5,359 bases of DNA from Chloroflexota bacterium (GCA_021777365.1 JAJYDP010000385.1:1-5359), one strand, 5' to 3'. Shown: positions 1-5,259, counted from the first letter of the stretch. Numbers and translations: made by a program. Notes: generated by a model from the sequence alone, not told the origin.

Positions 1-261
1 GGCCCGCACATCTCTCGTCGCTCGCCGGGCGGCGGATGCCGCCAGCCGGGCGCCGCTCGTGTCGGCGCGGGTCGAGAGGAGTTCGCGAAGGCGCTCGAGA
101 CGGGCGAGGTCGGACATGGTGCGCGGGCGCTCGCCGGACCTGGCCTCCCCGATGGCGAGGAGGTGCGGCACGCCGCCTCCCTGTTCGCCGGGTGCCTCGG
201 CGACGACGTCCAGCTGGAAGGCCTGCCTCGACATCGGATCGTTCACCTGCGCGAATCCCAC
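1..261 (-). pseudogene. C-terminal DUF234-like fragment of the same ATPase, out of frame
   Basis: Reading leftward from 261, a minus-strand frame different from that of the main fragment is open for 87 codons to the window edge. It reads VGFAQVNDPMSRQAFQLDVV, then LLAIGEARSGERPRTMSDLA and RLERLRELL. This matches the expected C-terminal part of these ATPases: a PD-(D/E)xK-like core with the Asp in QLDVV and a Glu in GEAR, where relatives usually have GEAK. The domain therefore continues past the stop at 243-245, which shows a frame disruption. From memory, relatives carry some 35-40 more residues between the AEAW and VGFAQVND equivalents, so an out-of-frame deletion fits better than a one-base slip. 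The fragment has no start of its own and should not be translated alone. Confidence 0.62.
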
Positions 262-1109
262 GCTTCGGCCGTCCGACGCGCCTCGAAGCGCGCGAGGTCC
301 GGTCGCAGCACGGCGAAATGGAAGCGGAGGAGTGGATCCGCGACCCGCAGCAGCGGGCGGTTCGATCGGAGCACGTCGGCGTCGCGCACGATGAACTGGG
401 CGCGTTCCAGCTGGGCAAGCGGGTGGTCGAGCGCCGTGTCGGGCCGGCCGAGGGCCGCTCCCACACCGCGCCGGGTCGACTCGCCGGCCGCGATGGCCGC
501 GATGACCGAGCGGTACAGGGCGCGGTCTACGAGGGCCGGGTCCTCGCCCAGGAGGTACTCAGCCTCCCGGAAGAGCGCGTGGGACGGGTTGAGCAACCCC
601 TCCGCGAGCCAGTCTCCGAAGTCGGCGGCTCGCGCCGGGGTGGCCCCTGCCATGAGATCGCGATACCCCGGCGGGCCACCCAGCACCGCGTCCACGAGCA
701 GGGCCACCTCGAGGTCGCGAACCCCCCGGAACGCACGGGACTGGCGGAAGTCGAACGCCCGCAGGGGCATGTCGAGCATTGCCCGCCCGCGCAGCGCCTG
801 CTGGCCGGTCAGGAGCGTGGTCATGACCGAGAGCGCGGATCCGCAAAGGATGAGCCGGAAGGCGGGGTGACGTCCGAACCGAACCCCGTCGTAGGCCGCC
901 TGGATGACCGAGGACAGCTCGGGCGATTTCCGCAACAGGTACGGAAACTCGTGGATCACGAGCGGGCGGCCCGCCGCCTGATCGGCGAGGGCTCTGAGTG
1001 CCATGCTCCAGTCGACGAACCGCCCGCCGGCCCACGAGGGCAGGCCGGCGAACGCGGCACTGGCCGCCGCGAAATGCTCCAGCGCGGGCGCGGCCTCCTG
1101 TAGCGGCAC
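243..1109 (-). pseudogene. Decayed DUF234-type AAA ATPase, main fragment (P-loop missing)
   Basis: This 288-codon minus-strand frame resembles bacterial and archaeal ATPases that join a STAND-like ATPase core to a winged helix and a DUF234-like C-terminal domain. Visible in order: the Walker B strand PLVIHEFPYLL (49-59), a sensor-1-like RLILCGSA (85-92), a winged-helix stretch (about 199-248), and the motif VADPLLRFHFAVLRP (256-270). Family members begin with about 50 further residues containing GxxxxGKT/S. No such motif occurs in any minus frame to the right, where a TGA closes this frame shortly upstream of the assumed GTG start. The Walker B Asp is His53. The frame ends after AEAWDSRR, but the domain resumes in another frame (1-261). 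With the P-loop absent, ATP hydrolysis is very unlikely. The family call is from motif recognition. An intact small protein is possible but less likely than a pseudogene. Confidence 0.72.
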
Positions 1110-1111
1110 AG

Positions 1112-1366
1112 ATCGCGTCGGGTCGCCGGCGCGACAGCGACGACCTGCCGCTCATCGCGCCACGCACCAGTGCCGATCGGATCGTGACACGCTTCAACGC
1201 ACTGCTCTCCGGCATCGCGGATCGTGCCGCGATCCCTGGCATCGCGGATGCGCTGGTCGCGAACCTCGTTGCGCACTACAGCCGCTCCGCGGCGAGCATC
1301 ATTGACGGACTCTCCGTCAGTGACGGCCTCAAGGAGGATCTGCGCGAGGCGCACCATGCGGCGTGA
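1112..1366 (+). pseudogene. Unknown protein, probable 3' remnant or small ORF
   Basis: This plus-strand frame ends with TGA at 1364-1366 and has GC-rich third positions over its whole length. The readable part includes DSDDLPLIAPRTSADR, then VTRFNALLSGIADRA, LVANLVAHYSRSAASIIDGL and KEDLREAHHAA. It looks like a mostly helical, mildly hydrophobic tail, and I do not recognise the family. Coding-like sequence starts about where the neighbouring ATPase fragment on the other strand stops. The only in-frame ATG (998) lies inside that ATPase, antisense to it. An internal GTG at 1184 would give 60 residues. I infer the 3' end of a gene whose 5' part was deleted. An intact 60-residue protein from 1184 is the alternative. 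Confidence 0.4.
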
Positions 1367-1745
1367 GACGGTCGAGCAGGCGATCGAGGACGAGGAGCAG
1401 GCGCTGACCGAGGTGATCGAACTGCTGCGGTCCCGGGTGCCCTGGAGCCGCTGGCCGCCGCCTGTCCGTCGCGCGCTGCAGATCGCCCTCGAGGAACCGG
1501 AGATCTCCGGGACGTCGGCGTGGCAGGCGCGCGTCCTGCGCCGTCACCTGTTCGGACCCAACGTGTGGAGTTCGCCGTTTCCGATGCCGTCGCGACCGAC
1601 ATGGATGGACGTCCGCCGCGCCGAGCGCCTGCGCGTGGACCTGCCGCGCCTCGTACCGCTTCGCGCAGGCGGCTACCTGGTGCAACGCGGGGTCGACGCA
1701 CCACGGCGATCGTCCGTCGCCGGGGGCGCCGCTCAGCGCCCCTGA
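1356..1745 (+). CDS. Hypothetical protein, 129 residues
   Basis: Starting at ATG 1356, this frame overlaps the end of the preceding ORF by 11 bases, which suggests joint transcription and coupled translation. A purine-rich AAGGAGGA at 1331-1338 lies upstream, but about 17 bases from the ATG, which is far for a ribosome site. The N-terminus is an acidic, probably helical segment (TVEQAIEDEEQALTEVIELL, residues 5-24). An Arg/Trp/Pro-rich middle follows (SRVPWSRWPPPVRRALQIAL), then a basic stretch with LRRHLFGPNVW. The last 20 or so residues (APRRSSVAGGAAQRP) look low in complexity. Codon third positions are GC-rich as expected for a real gene. I recognise no domain. It converges on the sigma-factor gene with a gap of only 19 bases. 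Confidence 0.5.
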   Translation: MRRETVEQAIEDEEQALTEVIELLRSRVPWSRWPPPVRRALQIALEEPEISGTSAWQARVLRRHLFGPNVWSSPFPMPSRPTWMDVRRAERLRVDLPRLVPLRAGGYLVQRGVDAPRRSSVAGGAAQRP

Positions 1746-1768
1746 TCGCCGGCTCGCTCGCCGGTCAG
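1742..1768. terminator. Possible bidirectional hairpin between convergent genes
   Basis: The arms are CTGA + CCGGC on the left and GCCGG + TCAG on the right. They make nine pairs with a TCG bulge in the left arm and a loop of TCGCTC. The stem spans both stop codons: TGA at 1743-1745 of the plus-strand ORF, and the complement of TCA at 1765-1767 of the sigma gene. No T-run follows on either strand, so intrinsic termination is uncertain. Confidence 0.3.
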
Positions 1769-2556
1769 GTCGAGCGGACGGCGCGGTTCGGCCGGGTCGA
1801 GGCGGGCGCCGCCACGGCGATCTCGTCGACGGCCGGGACCTCGTTCACCACCGGGATCGCTCGGGGGATAGCGTCGTTGGGCGGCCGGCCCCCGTCGGGT
1901 CCGCCCGGGATCGCGCCCGGACCGGCGGGCTCCCCGCCCGGGCCGGTGGGCTCCCCGCCCGGGCGCTGCATCAGCGGGAGCAGCACGTCGCGGAGCTGGC
2001 GCGTCCCACGGAGCAGGTGGCTCTTGTAGGTGTTCAGCGGGACGTCCAGGGCCTGGGCGGCATCGGCGTAGTCGAGGCCCATGACGAACCGCAGCACGAC
2101 CGCCGCTCGCTGCTTGTACGGCAGCGTGGCGATGGCACCGGTGAGGGCGCGCCGGAGCTCGGACGCCTCGGCGGCGGCATGGGGGTCACGGCCGTCGCCG
2201 TCCGACGCGCCGAACAGCGCGGTGAGGGAGCCGGGCGGATCCGCTTCCGCCAGCTGGTCCAGCGACGCGACGCGCGTGGCCGATCGACGCTCGCCGGCGC
2301 GACCGGCGAGCCGCACGCAGATGGTGGTGATCCAGGGGGCGAGGGCGGGGCGGGGCGTGAAGCGCTCCATGCCACGGAAGGCGGCCAGGAAGGTCTCCTG
2401 GACCACGTCCTCGGCCGTCTCCCGGCTGTTGGTCAGGCGGAACGCGAGGTTGAGCAGGCGCTGCCGATGCTGGCGCACCAGCTCGGCATACGCCGCCTCC
2501 GATCCCTCTTTGCAGCGCCGGACGAGCTCCTGCTCGCTCCAGACACTCTCTACCAC
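1765..2556 (-). CDS. ECF-type RNA polymerase sigma-70 factor with Gly/Pro-rich tail
   Basis: This alternative sigma factor would direct RNA polymerase to a small regulon. From GTG 2556 it has 263 residues. Region 2 covers about 10-85, with the core-binding signature in RETAEDVVQETFLAAFRGME and the usual aromatic/Trp helix around APWITTICVRLAGR. A longer, acidic linker follows (about 86-130). Region 4 (about 137-190) carries the helix-turn-helix in GLDYADAAQALDVPLNTYKS. Residues from about 197 to 263 form an extension rich in Gly, Pro and Ala, including GEPTGPG and GEPAGPG. GTG 2556 is chosen because GGAGG (2565-2561) precedes it by four bases and it begins just before region 2. The frame is open upstream to 2886 but reads as low-quality sequence through an intergenic repeat. 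Typical ECF factors are about 160-200 residues, so the extra length is tail and linker. No anti-sigma gene adjoins it, so control may act through the tail or a distant partner. Confidence 0.88.
   Translation of the reverse strand: MVESVWSEQELVRRCKEGSEAAYAELVRQHRQRLLNLAFRLTNSRETAEDVVQETFLAAFRGMERFTPRPALAPWITTICVRLAGRAGERRSATRVASLDQLAEADPPGSLTALFGASDGDGRDPHAAAEASELRRALTGAIATLPYKQRAAVVLRFVMGLDYADAAQALDVPLNTYKSHLLRGTRQLRDVLLPLMQRPGGEPTGPGGEPAGPGAIPGGPDGGRPPNDAIPRAIPVVNEVPAVDEIAVAAPASTRPNRAVRST
1922..1963 (-). repeat. 21-bp tandem duplication in the sigma-factor tail
   Basis: Two adjacent 21-base units (1922-1942 and 1943-1963) differ at a single base. Read on the minus strand they encode GEPTGPG followed by GEPAGPG. 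The unit length keeps the frame, so the copy number can change without breaking the gene. Confidence 0.75.
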
Positions 2557-2642
2557 GCGTCCTCCACGCGGCCCGAGACCCGGCCCAGTGTCCCCCGAGG
2601 ACCGACTGACGGGCAAGAGCAGGCTGGCCGACGCGTGTGTCG

Positions 2643-2658
2643 GCGCGTCATGACGCGC
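2643..2658. promoter_or_regulatory. 16-bp perfect palindrome in the sigma-factor leader
   Basis: The sequence GCGCGTCATGACGCGC is its own reverse complement. It lies about 87-102 bases upstream of the sigma GTG and next to a five-pair hairpin (CCGAC at 2628-2632 with GTCGG at 2639-2643). It is a candidate operator for a dimeric regulator. No binding family can be named from sequence alone. Confidence 0.45.
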
Positions 2659-2866
2659 AGAGTCTGCCACATCGATACCCAGGTTCGCCACCCTTCCCGA
2701 TCGACGCGGCGGACACGGGACGATGATCCCACCCGGCGTCGGGCCGTTTCTGACACTCTCCGCGGCCGAGTTGAAAGGGCGCTGAAAGGAGGCCCTGGTC
2801 GCCACGGGCGCGCCCGAGGGGGGCTGGGCCCGGGGTGGCATCCCTCCGAAGGGTGGGGTGTCAACT

Positions 2867-2912
2867 TGCCATACAAAGTATTGCAAGCCCGACAGTGGCT
2901 ACCGGCAGGGAA
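2867..2912. repeat. 46-bp direct repeat, copy 1
   Basis: This copy is identical over 46 bases to 2989-3034, 122 bases further on. Its left half is AT-rich against the surrounding DNA and carries an inverted repeat, with arms CTTGCCATAC and GTATTGCAAG around AAA (one mismatch, outer arms starting at 2865). The right half runs GCCCGACAGTGG then CTACCGGCAGGGAA. In this copy the palindrome extends further outward than in copy 2. Confidence 0.9.
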
Positions 2913-2988
2913 CATGCTCTGTACTCGGCAGGCTGCATGCCCCACGCCGCATCCCCGACTGGCCTCCCGCACGGCGAACGCTCCCGGA

Positions 2989-3034
2989 TGCCATACAAAG
3001 TATTGCAAGCCCGACAGTGGCTACCGGCAGGGAA
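2989..3034. repeat. 46-bp direct repeat, copy 2
   Basis: This is a perfect copy of 2867-2912, separated from it by a 76-base spacer of ordinary GC-rich DNA. Here the base before TGCC is A, so the inverted repeat is shorter than in copy 1. The flanks of the two copies are unrelated, so the identity has defined edges. The 122-base offset is not a multiple of three, so the two copies lie in different reading frames, which argues against a conserved peptide. Confidence 0.9.
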
Positions 3035-3180
3035 GGACCCCACGGCGTTCTTCCGGGGACCAGGCGGCAGGAAGCCGGCGAACGGAGGGCGCCCGGTGAT
3101 CGGGGTGCGGCTCCCGGGTGGCGGTCCGGGGATGGTCGCGGTCGCGCCACCCGCAGCTTGAGCCGCCGCAGCCCGTGGCT

Positions 3181-3246
3181 CTCGCGCCACCGTCCACACT
3201 CGCGCCACCGTCCACACTCGCGCCACCGGCGGTGTGGCCGTCCACA
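3181..3246. repeat. 18-bp tandem repeats upstream of the hydrolase promoter
   Basis: The unit CTCGCGCCACCGTCCACA occurs perfectly at 3181-3198 and 3199-3216. A third copy begins at 3217 (CTCGCGCCAC) and ends at 3239-3246 (CGTCCACA), with 12 extra bases in between that form part of a neighbouring inverted repeat. The core TCGCGCCACC occurs four times: 3142-3151, 3182-3191, 3200-3209 and 3218-3227. The cluster ends about 17 bases before the candidate -35 box, so a role in binding a regulator is plausible. Confidence 0.75.
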
Positions 3247-3255
3247 GGACGGCCA
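3235..3255. promoter_or_regulatory. Inverted repeat, 9-bp perfect arms, candidate operator
   Basis: The arms TGGCCGTCC and GGACGGCCA are exact reverse complements separated by ACA. The site ends eight bases before the candidate -35 box of the hydrolase promoter, a position typical of an activator or repressor site. As RNA it would be a very stable hairpin, but it precedes the predicted transcription start, so a DNA-level role is favoured. No T-run follows, so it is not an obvious terminator. Confidence 0.6.
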
Positions 3256-3262
3256 GCGGCGG

Positions 3263-3292
3263 TCGACAGCCGGTGCGGTTCCGCCCTACCCT
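3263..3292 (+). promoter_or_regulatory. Candidate housekeeping promoter of the hydrolase
   Basis: TCGACA (3263-3268) and TACCCT (3287-3292) are separated by 18 bases and resemble -35 and -10 boxes. Each fits the consensus imperfectly, as is common in GC-rich genomes. Initiation near 3299 would give a leader of about 25 bases containing the GGAG ribosome site at 3312-3315. I see no good match to a typical ECF promoter (GGAAC-type -35) here, so control by the divergent sigma factor is not supported by sequence. Confidence 0.45.
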
Positions 3293-3323
3293 TGTCGTCT
3301 TCCCACCCACCGGAGCTGATCGC

Positions 3324-4472
3324 ATGACCGAACGCGCCCGCCTCGCCGCCGTCGCCGCCGTCGCCGCCGCCGTCGTCGTGGGCGTGGCCGTCCTCGTGGC
3401 GGCCGTGGTGCTCGTGTCGAGGGCACCGTCCGCGTCTCCCACGCCAGCCGCGCCGTCCGCGAGCGCCCCGGTCGCTGTCGTCTCGCCGTTGCCGAGCCCG
3501 GTCTCGCCGACCGTGCCGCCTGCCTCGCCCCCGGTAGAGACCGCCGTCCCGCCGGGGCCACCCGCGTCGTGCGGACCGTTCGACCCACGGTGCACCCGGA
3601 TGCCGATCAGCGGCCAGGGACAGGTGGCGTTCACGTCGCAGGTGTCGTGCGGAACGCTCGGGCCCTGCACGCTGTACCTGGACGTGTATTACCCGCGGCA
3701 GACCGGGCCCTGGCCGGTGGTGGTCGCGGTCCCCGGTGGGCCGGCCGCGCCCGGGATCCGTCACGGCCTGGGCGACTTCGCGTCGCTCCTGGCGGGACAG
3801 GGAGCAGTGGTGTTCGTGGCGGACTACCGCGAGGGCGCGCAGTACGGCGGCACGTTCCCCCTGCCGTACGAGGACATCGGCTGCGCCATCCGGTTCGCGC
3901 GGGCGAACGCCGCGCAGTACGGCGGCGACGGGTCGAAGGTGACGCTGGTGGCCCACTCGCTGGGAGGCTTCTTCGCGTCCACCGAGGCGCTCTCGTCGGA
4001 TCCGTTCACGCCGCCGGCCGGAGCGTGCCTGACACAGTCCGGGTCGACCAGGCCGGACGCATTCGTGGGGATCGCGGGGATCTACTCCCAGGGCGGGGTC
4101 ACGCCCGGGTTCCTCGACGCGTTCTTCGGTGGGCCTGCGCCGAGCGGCGGCCCGGGCGTGCCGGGAGCCGGTTCGTCCCCGGCGCCGGCGTCGTCGGGGG
4201 GGACCGCGGGGGCGCCCGCCGACTGGGCTGCCGGCGACCCATTCGCGCTCGTCCGGGCACACAGCAACCCGGGGCTGATCGTGCGGCTGGTGCAGGGGGC
4301 CGACGACATGAACGTGCGGCCGATCGAGGCGCAGTCGTTCGAGCAGGCGCTCCAGGCCGCGGGCTACAACGCCACCCTCACCATGGTCCCGGATGCCGAC
4401 CACAACAGCGTGCTGCAGAACGCCCTGACGATCCGCACGGTCATGGAGACGGCGCTGGGCCTGGGGGAGTAA
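3324..4472 (+). CDS. Exported or membrane-anchored alpha/beta hydrolase
   Basis: This 382-residue alpha/beta-hydrolase-fold enzyme is probably an esterase or acyl hydrolase acting outside the membrane; its substrate is unknown. Residues 7-32 are a hydrophobic Ala/Val helix after a basic start, fitting a signal peptide or single anchor. Residues 33-82 are a Pro/Ser/Ala-rich linker. The catalytic domain follows: a PGGP turn near 137-140 that may supply the oxyanion hole, the nucleophile Ser212 in AHSLGG (Ala in place of the usual first Gly), a probable acid Asp327 or Asp328 in GADDMNV, and His360 in DADHNS. Cys83, 90, 109, 115, 187 and 235 could form disulfides, which suits export. Residues 269-299 are a Gly/Pro/Ser/Ala-rich insert within the fold. 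ATG 3324 is chosen for its GGAG eight bases upstream and the signal sequence that follows. The frame is also open to an ATG at 3234, but that lies upstream of the predicted promoter. Confidence 0.9.
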   Translation: MTERARLAAVAAVAAAVVVGVAVLVAAVVLVSRAPSASPTPAAPSASAPVAVVSPLPSPVSPTVPPASPPVETAVPPGPPASCGPFDPRCTRMPISGQGQVAFTSQVSCGTLGPCTLYLDVYYPRQTGPWPVVVAVPGGPAAPGIRHGLGDFASLLAGQGAVVFVADYREGAQYGGTFPLPYEDIGCAIRFARANAAQYGGDGSKVTLVAHSLGGFFASTEALSSDPFTPPAGACLTQSGSTRPDAFVGIAGIYSQGGVTPGFLDAFFGGPAPSGGPGVPGAGSSPAPASSGGTAGAPADWAAGDPFALVRAHSNPGLIVRLVQGADDMNVRPIEAQSFEQALQAAGYNATLTMVPDADHNSVLQNALTIRTVMETALGLGE

Positions 4473-4490
4473 CGGCAACCTGCGGACCGG

Positions 4491-4511
4491 CCGCCATCGG
4501 CATCGTGGCGG
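4491..4511 (+). terminator. Weak hairpin after the hydrolase gene
   Basis: CCGCCA and TGGCGG form a six-pair perfect stem around a nine-base loop, 18 bases after the hydrolase stop. No T-run follows, so at best it is a weak intrinsic terminator or an RNA 3'-end stabiliser. Confidence 0.3.
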
Positions 4512-4538
4512 ATGTGGACGTGGATCTGACACCCGTCA

Positions 4539-4567
4539 TTGACACGTCGCTCGGACACCCTTACCAT
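4539..4567 (+). promoter_or_regulatory. Strong sigma-70 promoter of the toxin-antitoxin operon
   Basis: A perfect -35 TTGACA (4539-4544), a 17-base spacer and the -10 box TACCAT (4562-4567) make the best promoter in the window. Initiation six to seven bases after the -10 box falls on the antitoxin GTG at 4574, implying a leaderless transcript. GTCATTGAC (4535-4543) is a short inverted repeat overlapping the -35 box, and TGACAC recurs at 4527-4532 and 4540-4545. Both are placed where an antitoxin could bind to repress its own operon. Confidence 0.75.
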
Positions 4568-4573
4568 GGGCCC

Positions 4574-4837
4574 GTGCCAGCGGATCGCGTCAAGCGCACC
4601 TACAACCTGCCCGCCCCCGCCGTGTCCGCGGTGCGAGAGCTGGCCGACCGCCGGATCGCGCCGAGCCAGGACGCCGTAGTCGAGATGGCGATCAACGAGC
4701 TGGTCCGCCGGGTACGGGAGGCGGACGAGGAGGAAGCCTGGTCCCGGGCCGCCGATGATCCCCTCTTCACCGGTGAACTGGCCCGGCTCGACACCGAGTT
4801 CGGCTCCGCAGACGCGGAGACATGGCCGCCGGCGTGA
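4574..4837 (+). CDS. Ribbon-helix-helix-like antitoxin of a MazF-type pair
   Basis: This 87-residue antitoxin partner of the downstream RNase should neutralise the toxin and bind the operon promoter. Residues 5-12 (RVKRTYNL) look like the DNA-contacting strand of a CopG/Arc-type ribbon-helix-helix. A helix follows over about 15-27 (PAVSAVRELADRR), then the turn APSQ and a long helix from about 32 to 57 (DAVVEMAINELVRRVREADE). The C-terminal third is acidic and probably less ordered (DDPLFTGELARLDTEFGSAD), as expected for the toxin-wrapping tail. GTG 4574 is chosen because the TTGACA/TACCAT promoter places the transcription start on it, and there is no upstream ribosome site. ATG 4566 is in another frame. 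The gene overlaps the toxin gene, so the two are cotranscribed. The role follows from domain shape and from its neighbour; the exact family was not confirmed. Confidence 0.8.
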   Translation: MPADRVKRTYNLPAPAVSAVRELADRRIAPSQDAVVEMAINELVRRVREADEEEAWSRAADDPLFTGELARLDTEFGSADAETWPPA

Positions 4838-5235
4838 GGCGGCTGCGCTGGGCAGTCGTCATCGCCGACCTCGAGCCGGTCGCGGGACACGAGCAGGGCG
4901 GGACGCGCCGGGTGCTGGTGGTCTCCAATGAGCCCTTCCACCGGTCCGGGCGGGTGAGCGTCTGCCCCATCACCGCGGCCTGGACCGTTCCGCGCTACCC
5001 CAACGAGGTGGCAATCCCCAGGGGGCAGGCCGGGCAGATGGCGGATGCCGTGATCCTCTGCCACCAGGTCCGCACCATCTCGGTCTCGCGCATCAGGACC
5101 GAGGAGGTCATCGCCGGAGGTGGCATCCGGCACGTCACCAACCCGGCGATCCGGTCGGCGGTGCGCGAAGCGCTGGGCCGGCACCTTGGCCTCGACCTAC
5201 CGCCGAGCCAGGACGGGGCATCGGTGCCGGACTGA
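4822..5235 (+). CDS. MazF/PemK-family toxin, mRNA endoribonuclease
   Basis: This type II toxin is expected to cleave mRNA at short sequence motifs when its antitoxin is degraded. It has 137 residues from ATG 4822. The family core is clear: VIADLEPVAGHEQGGTRR (13-30), then VLVVSNEPFH (31-40), VCPITA (47-52), a strand ending EVAIP, and ILCHQVRTISVSRI (78-91). The Arg at 29/30 and Thr51 sit where MazF proteins carry their catalytic Arg and Thr. His81 replaces the more usual Asp of the DQ-R-T motif. The C-terminus ends with helix AIRSAVREALGRHLGLDL and a short polar tail. ATG 4822 overlaps the antitoxin by 16 bases, with GGAG only two bases upstream. GTG 4834 would give a GTGA stop-start overlap and an N-terminus (RRLRWAVVIADL) that fits the family better, so the start is unresolved. 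Translation is probably coupled to the antitoxin. Confidence 0.9.
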   Translation: MAAGVRRLRWAVVIADLEPVAGHEQGGTRRVLVVSNEPFHRSGRVSVCPITAAWTVPRYPNEVAIPRGQAGQMADAVILCHQVRTISVSRIRTEEVIAGGGIRHVTNPAIRSAVREALGRHLGLDLPPSQDGASVPD

Positions 5236-5259
5236 GAGCCTGCCTCGAAAATCCTCCCG

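Larger units (their letters stand above)
2557..3323. other. Long divergent intergenic region with several repeat systems
   Basis: About 770 bases separate the start of the sigma factor from that of the hydrolase. Open frames exist here on both strands, but none shows a recognisable protein, a good ribosome site or consistent codon use. From left to right the region holds: a 16-bp palindrome (2643-2658), two TGAAAGG motifs (2772-2778, 2783-2789), a 12-bp palindrome with an AscI-type core (2805-2816), two 46-bp direct repeats, a weak hairpin (3035-3061), clustered TCGCGCCACC repeats (3142-3227), a strong inverted repeat (3235-3255) and a candidate hydrolase promoter (3263-3292). This density of structure suggests regulatory DNA or a non-coding RNA rather than lost coding sequence. 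I could not place a convincing sigma-factor promoter. Confidence 0.6.

Noticed and set aside
36..1103. Long plus-strand open frame opposite the ATPase
   Set aside because: It is Arg/Gly/Pro-rich antisense shadow typical of GC-rich genes; the minus strand carries the recognisable family motifs.
2785..2793. GAAAGGAGG as a plus-strand ribosome site
   Set aside because: No ATG or GTG follows at a suitable distance.
2859..2864. TTGACA on the minus strand as a -35 box for the sigma gene
   Set aside because: No TANNNT-type -10 box occurs 16-18 bases downstream, so it is not supported as a promoter.
2557..2886. N-terminal extension of the sigma factor to 2886
   Set aside because: It would translate through the 46-bp repeat and a palindrome cluster, is low-complexity, and lacks a ribosome site, whereas GTG 2556 has GGAGG just upstream.
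2867..3034. Two-repeat CRISPR array
   Set aside because: There are only two copies, the 76-base spacer is too long for a CRISPR spacer, there is no cas gene, and 46 bases is at the extreme for a CRISPR repeat.
2988..3161. Small plus-strand ORF starting MPYKVLQARQWLPAG within copy 2 of the repeat
   Set aside because: Codons in the repeat (AAA, GTA, TTG, CAA, CTA) are unlike the rest of the window, copy 1 lies in another frame, and the tail reads as low-complexity Gly/Pro.
3021..4532. Long minus-strand open frame opposite the hydrolase
   Set aside because: It is Arg/Gly/His-rich shadow of the hydrolase reading frame, with no motif of its own.
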